In this document: positions 26,097 to 36,325 of the stretch, in pieces
Layout: every line of letters begins with the position of its first letter
Numbering within the stretch: the first letter of the stretch is position 1
Assembly (NCBI GenBank): GCA_025352665.1
Contig: JANXSM010000118.1
Coordinates: 1 to 64,000 of the forward strand
From: Rhodospirillales bacterium
Lineage (GTDB): Bacteria; Pseudomonadota; Alphaproteobacteria; Acetobacterales; Acetobacteraceae
Direction: 5' to 3'
Length of the DNA stretch: 64,000 bases
Position numbers and translations under genes: made by a program
Notes under the pieces: generated by a model
Told to the model about the DNA's origin: nothing
Databases searched by the model: none
What the model saw: only the letters and a program-made list of their open reading frames with translations

Positions 26097-26866
26097 TGGA
26101 GCAACCGGCGCGGGCGATCCTCGTCACCGGCGCCGCATCCGGCATTGGCGCGGCGCTGGCCCGGCGGGCGGCAGGCCCGGGCATAGGCCTTGCCCTGCAC
26201 AGCGGTGGCAGCACGCCCGAAAGCGGTCAACGCCTGCAGCAGGTGATCGCAGCCTGCACCGCGGTAGGAGCCCGCTGCATCGTTACCATCGGCGACCTGA
26301 CCGAACCCGGCCATGGCGGGCCGATCGTGGCCGCGGCCCTGACGGCGTTCGGCCGGCTCGACCAGGTGGTGCACGCGGCGGGCCATGTCGACAAGACGCC
26401 GTTGGGCACTCTCACCCGCGCCGGGCTCGACCGCAGCTTGTCGCTCATGCCGGGCGCGTTTCTGGAAATCGTGACGGCAGCCATGCCGGCGTTGGCCGCC
26501 AGCGGGGCCGGGCGGGTGGTCGCGGTCAGCTCCTTCATCGCCCACAAGATCGAGGCACCCAGCTTCGCCCCCGGCTCGGTAGTGGCGAAGGCGGCGTTGG
26601 AGGCGCTGGTGCGGTGCTTTGCTGTCCAACTCGCCGCCACCGGCACTACCGTCAACGCGGTCGTGCCCGGCTACACCCGCAAGGACTCCGGCAAACCCGG
26701 CGCTCTCTCGGCCGCCGCCTGGGACGACGCCGCGCGGCGTACGCCGACCGGCCGGCTCAACGAGACCGACGAGGTGGCCGCCGCTATCGCCTTCCTGCTA
26801 TCCGAGGGTGCCCGCCAGATCACCGGCATCCTGCTGCCGGTCGATGGCGGACTTACCCTGGGCTGA
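26096..26866 (+). CDS. Short-chain dehydrogenase/reductase (SDR)
   Basis: A 256-residue classical SDR. The cofactor motif is TGAASGIGAALARRAAG near residues 12-28, and the motif corresponding to NNAG is HAAGHVDKT. The conserved Ser is in VAVSSFIAHKIEA, but the position normally holding the catalytic Tyr in YxxxK reads as FAPGSVVAK, with Phe or Gly where Tyr is expected and Lys retained. It may therefore be an atypical or inactive SDR. It is coupled to purB by a one-base overlap. A purine role is not implied. Confidence 0.85.
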   Translation: MEQPARAILVTGAASGIGAALARRAAGPGIGLALHSGGSTPESGQRLQQVIAACTAVGARCIVTIGDLTEPGHGGPIVAAALTAFGRLDQVVHAAGHVDKTPLGTLTRAGLDRSLSLMPGAFLEIVTAAMPALAASGAGRVVAVSSFIAHKIEAPSFAPGSVVAKAALEALVRCFAVQLAATGTTVNAVVPGYTRKDSGKPGALSAAAWDDAARRTPTGRLNETDEVAAAIAFLLSEGARQITGILLPVDGGLTLG

Positions 26867-26872
26867 GCTGGG

Positions 26873-27058
26873 TCCGGCTGCGCCGGATGGCCTTCGGCCC
26901 GACCAGGGCTCTTCGCCCTGGACCCGGCAGAGGCTCGCCTCTGCACTCCATTCGTTAAGGTGTGTTTCTGCGTGAGGCGGGAAGAGGTGCAGGGGCGAGC
27001 CCCTGCTGGGTGCAGGGCGAAGTCCTGCCCGCGCGGAGCGCATCCGGCGCAGCCGGAC
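26873..27058. repeat. Array of GC-rich mini-hairpins between the SDR gene and purC
   Basis: The 280-base gap holds about seven short hairpins with loops of 2-5 bases: 26,873-26,887, 26,889-26,899, 26,903-26,921, 26,927-26,944, 26,989-27,006, 27,012-27,028 and 27,042-27,057. The last one with its left flank repeats the sequence at positions 27-57 of the window. CCAGGGC hairpins also occur in both places. The array may act as a folded mRNA spacer or as a decayed repeat. Confidence 0.6.
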
Positions 27059-27146
27059 CCATCTATGCGTCAGGCGTGTGGCAGCCCGATCCAGCCGCTG
27101 CTATACCCCCCGCGCGTGGGGCGCCCGGCTCCTGAGGAAACCGACC

Positions 27147-27911
27147 ATGGCCCGTCGCCGTCAGCTGTATGAAGGAAAAGCAAAGATCCTGTTCGAGGGT
27201 CCTGAGCCGGGAACGCTTGTTCAGTATTTCAAGGACGACGCGACCGCGTTCAACTCGCAGAAGAAGGGCACGATCACCGGTAAGGGCGTGCTGAACAACC
27301 GTATCAGCGAATATCTGATGCTGCGCCTGGGCGAGATCGGGGTGCCCACGCATTTCGTCCGCAGGCTCAACATGCGCGAGCAACTCATTCGCGAGGTGGA
27401 GATCATCCCGGTCGAGGTGGTTGTGCGCAACGTGGCCGCCGGCAGCCTGTCCAAGCGCCTCGGCATCCCAGAGGGCACGCGCCTGCCACGCTCGATCATC
27501 GAATACTATTATAAGAACGACGCCCTGCAGAGCCCGATGGTCGCCGAGGAGCACATCACCGCATTCGGCTGGGCCGGCACGCAGGACATGGACGACATGG
27601 TTGCGCTGACGTTGCGCATCAACGACTTCCTGACCGGCCTATTCCTCGGCGTCGGCATCACACTGGTCGACTTCAAGGTGGAATTCGGCAGGCTCTATGA
27701 GAACGACGACATGCGTATCGTGCTGGCCGACGAGATCAGCCCCGACAATTGTCGTCTGTGGGACAGCAAGACCAACGAAAAGATGGACAAGGACCGCTTC
27801 CGCCGCGACCTCGGCAAGGTTGAGGAAGCCTACCAGGAGGTCGCCCGGCGCCTGGGTATTCTGCCCGAGGCCGGTGTGCGAGACCTCAAAGGGCCGGAGA
27901 CATTGCAGTGA
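27147..27911 (+). CDS. purC: SAICAR synthetase
   Basis: A 254-residue ATP-dependent enzyme that joins CAIR and aspartate. Motifs are [18 protein letters not shown] at the N-terminus, [23 protein letters not shown] and the signature [17 protein letters not shown] 27,147 has GAGGAAA 6 bases upstream; the longer frame from 27,078 is not family-like. It starts a tightly coupled run purC-purS-purQ-purL, with a four-base overlap into purS. Confidence 0.97.
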   Translation: MARRRQLYEGKAKILFEGPEPGTLVQYFKDDATAFNSQKKGTITGKGVLNNRISEYLMLRLGEIGVPTHFVRRLNMREQLIREVEIIPVEVVVRNVAAGSLSKRLGIPEGTRLPRSIIEYYYKNDALQSPMVAEEHITAFGWAGTQDMDDMVALTLRINDFLTGLFLGVGITLVDFKVEFGRLYENDDMRIVLADEISPDNCRLWDSKTNEKMDKDRFRRDLGKVEEAYQEVARRLGILPEAGVRDLKGPETLQ

Positions 27912-28147
27912 AACTTGTCGTCACGGTGATGCTGAAGGCAGGTGTGCTCGACCCGCAGGGCAAGGCGATCGGCCAGGCGTTGACCGGCCTGGGTTTCGAG
28001 GGCGTCGGTGAAGTGCGGGTCGGCAAGCGGATCGAACTGGAGTTGGCCGAGACCGACCCGGTGGCCGCCGAGGCCGCCGGTGCGGAGATGGCCCGCAAGC
28101 TGCTGGCCAACATGGTCATCGAGAGCTTCAAGGTCGAGGTGGCCTGA
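27908..28147 (+). CDS. purS: FGAM synthase subunit PurS
   Basis: A 79-residue subunit that bridges PurQ and PurL in the three-part FGAM synthase. It begins [21 protein letters not shown], with the expected DPQG motif, and has [18 protein letters not shown]. It overlaps purC by four bases (ATGA-type). The separate PurS agrees with the short PurL downstream. Confidence 0.96.
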   Translation: MKLVVTVMLKAGVLDPQGKAIGQALTGLGFEGVGEVRVGKRIELELAETDPVAAEAAGAEMARKLLANMVIESFKVEVA

Positions 28148-28148
28148 C

Positions 28149-28844
28149 ATGCGCGCTGCCATCGTCGTTTTCCCTGGCATCAACCGCGAGCGCGACATGG
28201 CAATCGCGCTCGAACGCGCCACCGGCCACAAGCCTCGCTTGGTCTGGCACAAGGAGACCGCACTCGATGGGATCGATCTCGTGGTGCTGCCCGGAGGCTT
28301 CAGCCACGGCGACTATCTGCGCTGCGGCGCCATGGCGGCTCAGGCGCCGATCATGGCGGCTATCCGCACGCATGCCGAACGCGGCGGCCACGTGATGGGC
28401 GTGTGCAACGGGTTCCAGATCCTGACCGAGGCCGGGTTGCTCCCCGGCGCGCTGCTGCGCAACGCCAGCCTGCGGTTCTTGTCGCAGGACTGCCACCTGC
28501 GCGTCGAACGCGCCGACACCGCGTTTGCCTGCCACTATCAGTCCGGCCAGGTATTTCGCGCGCCGATGGCCCATGGCGACGGCAATTACTTCGCCGATGA
28601 CGACACGCTGGACCGACTGGAAGGCGAGGGGCTGGTGGCCTTCCGCTACGCAACCCCAGAAGGCACGATCGACCGCGCGGCCAATCTCAACGGTTCGGCC
28701 CGCAACATCGCCGGCATCTACGCTTCTAACCTGCGCGTGCTCGGTCTGATGCCGCATCCAGAGGATTTGGTCGATCCGCTGATGGGTGGCACCGACGGCA
28801 AGCCGTTGTTTGATGGGCTCACCCAGGCGTTGGCCGCCGCCTGA
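28149..28844 (+). CDS. purQ: FGAM synthase glutaminase subunit PurQ
   Basis: A 231-residue class I glutamine amidotransferase that supplies ammonia to PurL. The nucleophilic Cys is near residue 86 in [16 protein letters not shown], and the His/Glu pair is in [12 protein letters not shown]. It starts one base after purS and overlaps purL by one base (TGATG). Motifs are complete. Confidence 0.97.
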   Translation: MRAAIVVFPGINRERDMAIALERATGHKPRLVWHKETALDGIDLVVLPGGFSHGDYLRCGAMAAQAPIMAAIRTHAERGGHVMGVCNGFQILTEAGLLPGALLRNASLRFLSQDCHLRVERADTAFACHYQSGQVFRAPMAHGDGNYFADDDTLDRLEGEGLVAFRYATPEGTIDRAANLNGSARNIAGIYASNLRVLGLMPHPEDLVDPLMGGTDGKPLFDGLTQALAAA

Positions 28845-31039
28845 TGGCAAAAAAAATCAACCAGGCGCTCGCCCGCGAGTTCGGTCTTTCAGCAGACGAA
28901 TATCAGCGCGTTCTCGACATCATGGGGCGAACTCCCTCGCTCACCGAGCTGGGCGTATTCAGCGTGATGTGGTCGGAGCATTGCTCCTACAAATCCTCAC
29001 GCGTGTGGCTGAAGACGTTGCCGACCAAGGCGCCGTGGGTAATCCACGGCCCTGGCGAGAACGCCGGCGTGGTCGATATCGGCGACGGCATGGCTGCGGT
29101 GTTCAAGATGGAATCGCACAACCACCCAAGCTTCATCGAACCCTACCAAGGTGCTGCCACCGGCGTCGGCGGCATTTTACGTGATGTGTTCACCATGGGC
29201 GCTCGGCCTGTGGCCAATCTCAACGCACTCCGCTTCGGCGACCCGTCCTTGCCGCGGACAAAACGCGTGGTCGACGGCGTCGTGCGCGGTATCGGCGGCT
29301 ACGGCAACTGTGTCGGCGTGCCGACGGTCGGCGGCGAGATCAATTTCCACCCATCCTACAACGGCAACCCGCTGGTCAACGCCATGACCGTGGGCGTGCT
29401 CGACAAGACCAGGATCTTTCTGTCTGCGGCCGCCGGCATCGGCAATCCCGTGGTGTATGTCGGCTCCAAGACCGGCCGTGACGGCATCCACGGCGCCACC
29501 ATGGCATCTGCTGAATTTGCTGCCGACAGTGGGGAAAAACGCCCCACCGTTCAGGTCGGCGATCCCTTCGTCGAGAAGCTGCTGATCGAGGCCTGCCTCG
29601 AACTCATGGCCACCGACGCCATCGTCGCCATCCAGGACATGGGGGCCGCGGGCCTCACCTCCTCCTCGGTCGAGATGGCCGGCAAGGGCGGCGTCGGCAT
29701 TCAACTCGACCTTGACGCCGTGCCGCAACGCGAGACCGACATGACCGCCTACGAGATGATGCTGTCAGAGAGCCAGGAGCGTATGCTCATGGTGCTGCGT
29801 CCGGACCGGCAGGACCTCGCCCGCGCCATCTTCGACAAATGGGACCTGGATTTCGCCGTCATCGGCCATATCACCGACACTGGCCGCATCGTCGTCACCC
29901 ATAAGGGCATCACCGAAGCGGACATTCCGCTCGATCCGCTGGCCGAACAGGCGCCGCTCTACCACCGCCCGACTGTGGAAACCCCGAAACCCGCCTCGCT
30001 CGGTCCGGTCGCTGACCCCGTTGGCATTGTGCCGGCGTTGCTCAAACTGATCGGCTGCCCGGATCTGTGCTCACGCGCCTGGGTCACCAACCAATACGAC
30101 AGCACGGTCGGCGGCCAGACCGTCAAACGCCCAGGTGCTGCCGATGCCGCGGTGGTGAAGCTCGACGGTTTCAACCGCGCCTTGGCCATCACCACCGACT
30201 GCACGCCCCGCTATGTCGCGGCCGACCCTGAAATGGGCGGCATGCAAGCCGTGGCGGAAACCTGGCGCAATCTCACGGCCGTCGGCGCCCGTCCGCTCGC
30301 CATCACCGACAACATGAATTTCGGCAATCCGGAAAAGCCTGAGATCATGGGCCAATTCGCAGCCGCCATCCGCGGCATGTCCAAGGCCTGCATCGCACTC
30401 GACTACCCGGTCGTTTCAGGCAACGTCTCGCTCTACAACGAGACGGAAGGCAAAGGGATCCTGCCGACACCTGCCATCGGCGGCCTCGGCGTGCTCGACG
30501 ACGCGCATGACGCGATCGGCATCGGCCTCAAACCCGGCATGGGCCTGGTGCTGATCGGCACTATCCGCGGCCATCTCGGCCAGTCGCTCTGGCTGCGCGA
30601 AATCGCGGGCCAGGAGGCAGGCGCGCCGCCGCCGGTGGATCTCGCGGCCGAACGCAGCATCGGCGACTTCGTGCGGGGCCGGATCCTGGCCGGCGCCGTG
30701 CAGGCCTGCCACGACATCTCGGATGGCGGACTGCTGGTCGCCATTGCCGAAATGGCGATGGCGGGGAACACCAGCGTCAGCCTCGAGGCCGCCCCTGGAG
30801 AGATCGCGCCCCACGCCTGGTGGTTCGGTGAAGACCAGGGCTGCTACATTGTCTCCGTGCTGGATCCCAGTGCCTTCATCGTCGAAGCCACGGTCGCCGA
30901 TCTGCCCACCCGCCTCATCGGACATACTCAAGCGTCAGGCACGGGGGGGGCTGGTTTGAAATTCAAAGACGGTGCAACCATATCCATGCAAGACCTGCGG
31001 GCCGAGCACGACCGCTTCTTCCCCGAGTGGATGAACTGA
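28844..31039 (+). CDS. purL: FGAM synthase large subunit PurL (small type)
   Basis: A 731-residue ATP-binding subunit of FGAM synthase. The short form needs PurS and PurQ, both present upstream. Conserved sequences include [54 protein letters not shown] (metal and substrate) and [21 protein letters not shown]. It closes the purine run. A G7 run near 30,947 lies in the 3' part but the frame is intact. Confidence 0.97.
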   Translation: MAKKINQALAREFGLSADEYQRVLDIMGRTPSLTELGVFSVMWSEHCSYKSSRVWLKTLPTKAPWVIHGPGENAGVVDIGDGMAAVFKMESHNHPSFIEPYQGAATGVGGILRDVFTMGARPVANLNALRFGDPSLPRTKRVVDGVVRGIGGYGNCVGVPTVGGEINFHPSYNGNPLVNAMTVGVLDKTRIFLSAAAGIGNPVVYVGSKTGRDGIHGATMASAEFAADSGEKRPTVQVGDPFVEKLLIEACLELMATDAIVAIQDMGAAGLTSSSVEMAGKGGVGIQLDLDAVPQRETDMTAYEMMLSESQERMLMVLRPDRQDLARAIFDKWDLDFAVIGHITDTGRIVVTHKGITEADIPLDPLAEQAPLYHRPTVETPKPASLGPVADPVGIVPALLKLIGCPDLCSRAWVTNQYDSTVGGQTVKRPGAADAAVVKLDGFNRALAITTDCTPRYVAADPEMGGMQAVAETWRNLTAVGARPLAITDNMNFGNPEKPEIMGQFAAAIRGMSKACIALDYPVVSGNVSLYNETEGKGILPTPAIGGLGVLDDAHDAIGIGLKPGMGLVLIGTIRGHLGQSLWLREIAGQEAGAPPPVDLAAERSIGDFVRGRILAGAVQACHDISDGGLLVAIAEMAMAGNTSVSLEAAPGEIAPHAWWFGEDQGCYIVSVLDPSAFIVEATVADLPTRLIGHTQASGTGGAGLKFKDGATISMQDLRAEHDRFFPEWMN

Positions 31040-31070
31040 TACAAGCTGGCTGAGAGAAGGACCTACCCGC

Positions 31071-31304
31071 ATGGCCATGCACGCCACCGAGATCGAGGCA
31101 CTGATCAAATCGGCGCTGCCCGACGCGCAGGTAAGCATTGAAGACCTCGCCGGCGACGGCGACCACTACGCGGCCAGCGTGGTCAGCGAAACCTTCCGCG
31201 GCCTGAGCCGCGTGAAGCAGCACCAGATCGTCTACGCGGCCCTGCGCGGCCGCATTGGGGGCGAACTTCACGCCCTCGCCTTACAAACCTCCGCTCCCGA
31301 ATAA
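31071..31304 (+). CDS. BolA-family protein
   Basis: A 77-residue BolA-like protein. The class II KH-like fold is seen as IEALIKSALPDAQVSIEDLAGDGDHYAASVVSETFRGLSRVKQHQIVYAAL, with the conserved His that can help bind a [2Fe-2S] cluster with a monothiol glutaredoxin. The grxD gene follows after 10 bases, a classic pairing in Fe-S trafficking and iron sensing. Confidence 0.95.
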   Translation: MAMHATEIEALIKSALPDAQVSIEDLAGDGDHYAASVVSETFRGLSRVKQHQIVYAALRGRIGGELHALALQTSAPE

Positions 31305-31314
31305 GGAACCTGCC

Positions 31315-31644
31315 ATGGCATCCGCCGCAGAACGCATCCAGTCTGAAATCTCGACCAACCCCGTCATGCTGTACATGAAGGGCAACGCCATGTTCCCGCA
31401 GTGCGGCTTCTCGGCCCGCGTGGTGCAGATCCTCACCCACGCCGGCGTGACCTTCGCCACCGCCAATGTGCTGGAAGACCCGGAACTGCGCGACGGCATC
31501 AAGGCCTTCTCGAACTGGCCGACCATTCCGCAGCTTTACGTGAACGGCGAGTTCGTCGGCGGCTGTGACATTATCACTGAGATGTATCAGTCGGGCGAAC
31601 TGACCACGCTGTTCGACGCTGCCGGCATCAAGGCCGAAGCGTAA
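31315..31644 (+). CDS. grxD: Monothiol glutaredoxin, Grx4/GrxD family
   Basis: A 109-residue monothiol glutaredoxin that carries [2Fe-2S] clusters. The active site is CGFS in FPQCGFSARVVQIL. Glutathione-binding segments NWPTIPQLYVNGEFVGGCDI are conserved. ATG 31,315 has AAGGAA upstream, and the longer frame through bolA is not coding. It is paired with the BolA gene. Confidence 0.96.
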   Translation: MASAAERIQSEISTNPVMLYMKGNAMFPQCGFSARVVQILTHAGVTFATANVLEDPELRDGIKAFSNWPTIPQLYVNGEFVGGCDIITEMYQSGELTTLFDAAGIKAEA

Positions 31645-31772
31645 GCCCGGGGGCGAGGGTTCTCACTCGTTGGTCGTGGCGATCCTGAAAAACTCCGCCG
31701 CAACTCAGACGTAATTTGTAACGGCTGCCGATCCGGCGACCATCTGGCGCAGGAACGGGAGCGGAGGACACC

Positions 31773-32201
31773 ATGAGCGGTTCATATTCGGGAAAATGCT
31801 TCTGCGGGGCGGTCGAGCTGCGCGTTACCGGCACACCCAACGTGATGGGATATTGCCATTGCAGTTCGTGCCGATCGTGGTCGGCGGGGCCGGTCAACGC
31901 GTTCACCTTGTGGGCGCCGGAGGCCGTGGAGGTCACCAAGGGGGCCGAGAATATCGCCACCTACCACAAGACGGACATGAGCCATCGCCAGTACTGCAAC
32001 CAATGCGGCGGCCATGTGATGACGTCCCACCCGCCGCTGAACATGATCGACGTCTACGCCGCCACGCTGCCGGGCCTGGCATTCGTACCGGCCGTTCATG
32101 TCAACTACGCCGAGACCGTGCTGCCGATGCGCGACGGCCTGCCGAAGCTGAAGGATTTTCCTGCAGAGTTCGGCGGCTCCGGCGAAATGATCGCGGAATA
32201 G
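31773..32201 (+). CDS. GFA (glutathione-dependent formaldehyde-activating) family zinc protein
   Basis: A 142-residue GFA/CENP-V-family protein. The zinc-binding cysteines are visible as GKCFCGAVELRV, GYCHCSSCRSWS and YCNQCGGHV. Members bind two zinc ions, and Gfa itself speeds S-hydroxymethylglutathione formation; for most relatives the activity is unknown. GGAG lies about 8 bases upstream of the ATG. It stands alone between grxD and a repeat element. Confidence 0.9.
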   Translation: MSGSYSGKCFCGAVELRVTGTPNVMGYCHCSSCRSWSAGPVNAFTLWAPEAVEVTKGAENIATYHKTDMSHRQYCNQCGGHVMTSHPPLNMIDVYAATLPGLAFVPAVHVNYAETVLPMRDGLPKLKDFPAEFGGSGEMIAE

Positions 32202-32336
32202 ACGTGTCGCACTCAGGGTAAGGTGACGTCTGATAGGCCAATCATCTCACTCAAAGTGCCGATCTCTATGCCCGTGCCTGCGGGTTTGGCCACGATATGT
32301 GACCAACACGCAGACTCGGCCAGCCCGAGCTGTCGT

Positions 32337-32441
32337 TAGAGCGTGATGACCGAGAGTGGAAACACCGAAAGGTCTGAATCACGCAATAAGACATAGAGTT
32401 AGAGCGGCATGACGTCACCTATCAGACGTCATGCCGCTCTA
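32337..32441 (+). repeat. Double-hairpin element, copy 3
   Basis: On the plus strand: TAGAGC, left hairpin (GCGTGATGACC paired with GGTC, bulge TGA, ATCACGC), an AATAAGACATAGAG linker, then a perfect 16-bp right hairpin (AGAGCGGCATGACGTC, loop ACCTATCA). The right end provides the TAG stop of rhlE on the minus strand. A short inverted fragment of the same right arm (TGACGTCTGATAGG) is at about 32,225-32,238. The remaining gap 32,202-32,336 shows no gene. Confidence 0.8.
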
Positions 32442-33728
32442 ACGAGAAGACGTGCGCTGCTGTGGCCCGCGTGACTGCTGCGGCCGCGGCTGCTGGCGTT
32501 GTTGTTGCTCATGGGGGCGCTTGCCGCCACCGCCCAGGATCGGCGGACGCATGGTCGAAAGTCGGGCGGCCTCAGAATGATACGGATGGTCGGTCACGAC
32601 GGGCACCGGGTTGCCGATGGTCCGCTCCACGGCTGCGAGCCACGCGCGCTGCTCGGCATCGCACAGCGAGATGGCGACGCCTTCGCGGCCGGCGCGCGCG
32701 GTTCGGCCGATGCGGTGCACGTAGGTGTCCGGAATATTCGGCATGTCGAAGTTGAACACGTGGCTCACGTCATCCACGTCGATCCCGCGCGAAGCGAGGT
32801 CGGTGGCCACCAGCACGCGCACGGCGCCGGATTTGAACCCGGCCAGCGCTCGCTCCCGCTGCCCCTGCGATTTGTTGCCGTGAATGGCCTCAGCCGCGGA
32901 GCCGGCCGCTGTCAGCCCTTCCGCCACCTTGTTGGCGGTGCTCTTGGTCAGCGTGAACACAATGGCACGGCTGACATCCGAAGGCTTCACCAGCAGGTTG
33001 AGCAACGCGAACTTGTTCCCGGCATCGGTGAACATCACGGTCTGGCCAATGCGCGACACGGTGGTGGCCGGTGGCGTCACCTCGACGCGGGCTGGGTTAT
33101 TCAGCAGACCCGCGGCGAGGCTTGCGATCGCCGGCGGCATGGTGGCCGAGAACAGCAGCGTCTGCCGCGGAGTCGGCAGCATTGCCACGACCTGGCGGAT
33201 TGGCTTTACGAAACCCATGTCGAGCATGTGGTCGGCTTCGTCCAGCACCAGCACGCGGGTTTCGCCGAGGTCGATGTGGCCTTGGTTTACCAGGTCGAGC
33301 AGGCGGCCGGGGGTGGCTACCAGGAAGTCGACGCCATGCTGCATGGCCTTCACCTGATGGAATTGGCTCACGCCGCCGAATACAACCGTGTGCGACATAT
33401 TGAGGTGGTGACCGTAGGCGGCGATGCTCTGGTCGATCTGCGAAGCGAGTTCGCGAGTCGGTGCCAGGATCAGCACGTTGGCGCAACGCGGTGGCGCCTT
33501 GTGGCGCTGGGCGGCCAGCCGATGGAGGATCGGCAACAGGAAGGCGGCCGTCTTGCCGGTTCCGGTCTGCGCCAGACCCAGCAGGTCGCGCCCCTGGAGC
33601 AGATGCGGAATGGCCTGCTGCTGGATCGGCGTGGGCGAAGTGTAGCCTTCGCTCGACAGTGCCTCGAGCAGCTTTGGGTTCAGCTCAAGCGAGGCGAAGC
33701 CCGAGACAACAGGTGCGACATGACTCAT
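32439..33728 (-). CDS. rhlE: DEAD-box RNA helicase, RhlE-like
   Basis: A 429-residue ATP-dependent RNA helicase. The Q motif is GYTSPTPIQQQAIPHLLQG, motif I AQTGTGKTAAF, motif II VLDEADHMLDMGF, motif III SATMP and motif VI HRIGRTARAGREG. The C-terminal tail is Gln/Arg-rich (HEQQQRQQPRPQQ) and basic, for RNA binding. ATG 33,728 (MSHVAPVVSGF) is the family-like start; the long upstream extension of the frame is not conserved in character. The TAG stop comes from the element at 32,337-32,441. A cold-shock or ribosome assembly role is usual. Confidence 0.94.
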   Translation of the reverse strand: MSHVAPVVSGFASLELNPKLLEALSSEGYTSPTPIQQQAIPHLLQGRDLLGLAQTGTGKTAAFLLPILHRLAAQRHKAPPRCANVLILAPTRELASQIDQSIAAYGHHLNMSHTVVFGGVSQFHQVKAMQHGVDFLVATPGRLLDLVNQGHIDLGETRVLVLDEADHMLDMGFVKPIRQVVAMLPTPRQTLLFSATMPPAIASLAAGLLNNPARVEVTPPATTVSRIGQTVMFTDAGNKFALLNLLVKPSDVSRAIVFTLTKSTANKVAEGLTAAGSAAEAIHGNKSQGQRERALAGFKSGAVRVLVATDLASRGIDVDDVSHVFNFDMPNIPDTYVHRIGRTARAGREGVAISLCDAEQRAWLAAVERTIGNPVPVVTDHPYHSEAARLSTMRPPILGGGGKRPHEQQQRQQPRPQQSRGPQQRTSSR

Positions 33729-34047
33729 AAGTACAAGCGCCTCCCGGGCGCATCTCGCTGCGCGCTCAGGGCGTCGCACGGTAAAAATGGAAGTACAGCG
33801 GAGTGGCGCCGGTCCCCCTAAAGGGCCAGCATCCCTGGCGTTCGCGTCCCAACCGGGTTGTCCCTCAGCCGGGTTCGAAAAACAACCCTCGTCCGCGCCA
33901 GTCCGCCCCGTTTGGCGCTCACGCCCATGTAGGAGTTGACTTCCGCTGCGGCAGATCGCACACGACACCCTGATTTCCGTCGCTCCGCGAGTCCTCGCGC
34001 AGCGGCGCATTTTTCGTTGTGCCCCATGGTAGGGCTTGTGTAAGGGA
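33729..34047. other. Divergent rhlE/ffh intergenic region
   Basis: This 319-base gap must carry both promoters. A TTGACT -35-like string occurs near 33,937. No structured RNA or small gene was recognised, and in particular the conserved core of the 4.5S SRP RNA is not here. Confidence 0.4.
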
Positions 34048-35433
34048 ATGCCTGTGTTCGACGTGTTGTCCAGCAAGCTCTCGGGCGTCTTCGACCGTCT
34101 GCGCAGCCGCGGTGCGTTGAACGAGGCGGACGTGATCGAAGCCCTGCGCGAGGTTCGCCTCGCGTTGCTGGATGCCGACGTTGCACTGCCTGTGGTGAAG
34201 GAGTTTATCGCCAAGGCACGAGAGCGCGCCGTCGGCGTGGAGGTGCTCGACTCGGTTTCACCTGGTCAGCAGGTTGTGAAGATTGTTCACGACACGATGA
34301 TCGAGGCGCTGGGCGGGGCAGGGGCAGTGCCGCTCAACCTCAACGCCGTCGCGCCGGTATCTATACTAATGGTTGGTCTGCAGGGCTCCGGCAAAACCAC
34401 CACCTCTGGCAAGATCGCGTTGCGGCTGTTTACCAAGCAACGCAAACGCGTGCTGCTGGCGAGCCTGGATACCCAACGCCCGGCAGCCCAACTTCAGCTT
34501 GCACAGCTTGCGGTTCAGGCTGGCGTGGCGAGCCTGCCGATCATTGCCGGACAGACGCCCCTGGAAATTGCCATCCGCGCGATGGAGACGGGCCGGCGTG
34601 AGGTTTATGACGTCGTCATTCTCGACACTGCCGGCCGCCTGTCGATCGACGCCACTTTGATGGAAGAGGTGCGCCAGATCCGCACCCTCACCAACCCCGC
34701 CGAGACGCTGTTGGTTGTCGATGCCATGACCGGCCAAGACGCCGTCAACACAGCCAAAGCCTTCAACGATGCCGTGGGCGTTACCGGGATCGTGTTGACT
34801 CGTATGGACGGCGATAGCCGAGGCGGGGCGGCGCTTTCAATGCGCGCCGTCACGGGTGCTCCGATCAAGCTGACCGGGTCAGGTGAGAAGTTGGACGCGC
34901 TGGAGGATTTCCATCCTGAGCGCGTGGCTGGCCGCATCCTTGGTATGGGTGACGTGGTTGGCTTGGTCGAGCGTGCGTCCGAAATGGTCGACCAGGAGCA
35001 AGCTGAGAAGCTTGCTCGAAAGATGGCCAAAGGCAATTTTGACCTCGAGGATTTTGCCAGCCAGCTGAAGCAGATCACCAAGATGGGCAGCATATCGTCG
35101 ATCCTGGGCATGCTCCCCGGAGGTGCCAAGCTGGCCTCAGCCGTTGGCGACGCCAAGATGGATCCAAAGATAATCGGTCGCCAGGTTGCCATCATTGGCT
35201 CCATGACCGCCAAGGAACGCCGCACTCCCGACCTCATCAAAGCGAGCCGCAAGAAGCGCATCGCTGCGGGCTCGGGCGTGACGGTGCAAGACGTCAATCG
35301 CCTGCTCAAACAGTTCGACGACATGTCGGACATGATGAAGCGGATGAACAAGCTCGGGCAGAAGGGGCTGATGCGGCAAGGCTTGTCTGCACTCATGCCC
35401 CAACAACGTCCCCAGAACCGCCGACCTTTCTAG
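34048..35433 (+). CDS. ffh: Signal recognition particle protein Ffh
   Basis: A 461-residue SRP54 GTPase that binds signal peptides on ribosomes. The N domain is followed by the G1 motif GLQGSGKTTTSGKIA (about residue 108), G3 LDTAGRLSIDATLM and G4 TRMDGD. The Met-rich M domain contains MSDMMKRMNKLGQKGLMRQG. ATG 34,048 follows a TAAGGGA site. It leads the operon ffh-rpsP-rimM-trmD-rplS. Confidence 0.97.
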   Translation: MPVFDVLSSKLSGVFDRLRSRGALNEADVIEALREVRLALLDADVALPVVKEFIAKARERAVGVEVLDSVSPGQQVVKIVHDTMIEALGGAGAVPLNLNAVAPVSILMVGLQGSGKTTTSGKIALRLFTKQRKRVLLASLDTQRPAAQLQLAQLAVQAGVASLPIIAGQTPLEIAIRAMETGRREVYDVVILDTAGRLSIDATLMEEVRQIRTLTNPAETLLVVDAMTGQDAVNTAKAFNDAVGVTGIVLTRMDGDSRGGAALSMRAVTGAPIKLTGSGEKLDALEDFHPERVAGRILGMGDVVGLVERASEMVDQEQAEKLARKMAKGNFDLEDFASQLKQITKMGSISSILGMLPGGAKLASAVGDAKMDPKIIGRQVAIIGSMTAKERRTPDLIKASRKKRIAAGSGVTVQDVNRLLKQFDDMSDMMKRMNKLGQKGLMRQGLSALMPQQRPQNRRPF

Positions 35434-35457
35434 AAATATAACGGAGCACCACATACC

Positions 35458-35796
35458 ATGGGTCTTAAGATCCGCCTTGCCCGCGCCGGCGCCAAAAAGC
35501 GCCCTTACTACCACATCGTCGTGGCCGACAGCCGCAGTCCGCGCGATGGCCGCTTCATCGAGCGTGTCGGCAGCTACAATCCGATGCTCCCCGCCGAGCA
35601 CGCCGATCGTATTCGTCTGGTGCCCGAGCGCATCACCCACTGGGTGAGCGAAGGCGCCATCGCCACCGATCGCGTGGCACGTTTCCTCGGCAACGCGGGT
35701 CTTATCCCAATGCCAGTATGGAACGAGCAGCCGACTCAGTCGGCTCCGAAGAAGAAGGCGCAGGAACGCGCCAAGGCCGCCGCGGCGGCTGGCTAA
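35458..35796 (+). CDS. rpsP: 30S ribosomal protein S16
   Basis: A 112-residue ribosomal protein that starts [26 protein letters not shown] and has a Lys/Ala-rich tail. It is followed by rimM after 10 bases. The order rpsP-rimM-trmD-rplS is the widely conserved arrangement. GGAG lies upstream of the ATG. Confidence 0.97.
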   Translation: MGLKIRLARAGAKKRPYYHIVVADSRSPRDGRFIERVGSYNPMLPAEHADRIRLVPERITHWVSEGAIATDRVARFLGNAGLIPMPVWNEQPTQSAPKKKAQERAKAAAAAG

Positions 35797-35806
35797 ATAG
35801 GGTCCG

Positions 35807-36325
35807 ATGCCGCAAGAGCAAATCCTGATGGGCGTGGTTGGGCGGCCGCATGGTGTGCGGGGGCTGGTGCATGTGCACAGCTACACTGCAGACCCTGCCG
35901 CACTGCCTGGCTACGGCGTGCTCGACGATGACCGCGGCCGGCGTTTCCGGTTGCGCTGGAAGACCGAAGGTGTTGCTGAGATCTTCCAGATCATCGACGC
36001 CAAGCGTGTGCCCGTCACGACGCGAGAGGCGGCACAGGCTCTTGTCAACACGCGGCTCTATCTTCCGCGTGCGAAGCTGCCGCCAGTGGAAGAAGATGAG
36101 TTCTACCTGACCGACCTCATCGGCCTGGAAGCAGTTGACGGCGAGGGCAAACTTCTCGGCACCATCACGACCGTTCACGACTACGGCGCCGGCACGAGCC
36201 TGGAGATCGGCTCGTTGCTGATCCCCTTCACGCGCGCCTGCGTGCCAGTGGTGGATATTGCGGCGGGACGCGTGACGGTGCTGGTGCCAGTCGAAGTTCC
36301 GATTGCGCCGGACGCTGTGCCATGA
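35807..36325 (+). CDS. rimM: Ribosome maturation factor RimM
   Basis: A 172-residue factor for 30S 3' domain maturation that binds S19. It has the RimM N-terminal barrel ([22 protein letters not shown]) and the PRC-barrel with [20 protein letters not shown]. The end overlaps trmD by four bases (ATGA-type), which predicts coupling. Confidence 0.95.
   Translation: MPQEQILMGVVGRPHGVRGLVHVHSYTADPAALPGYGVLDDDRGRRFRLRWKTEGVAEIFQIIDAKRVPVTTREAAQALVNTRLYLPRAKLPPVEEDEFYLTDLIGLEAVDGEGKLLGTITTVHDYGAGTSLEIGSLLIPFTRACVPVVDIAAGRVTVLVPVEVPIAPDAVP

Noticed and set aside
33729-34047. 4.5S SRP RNA gene next to ffh
   Set aside because: The conserved apical GGAA tetraloop region of SRP RNA is not found.
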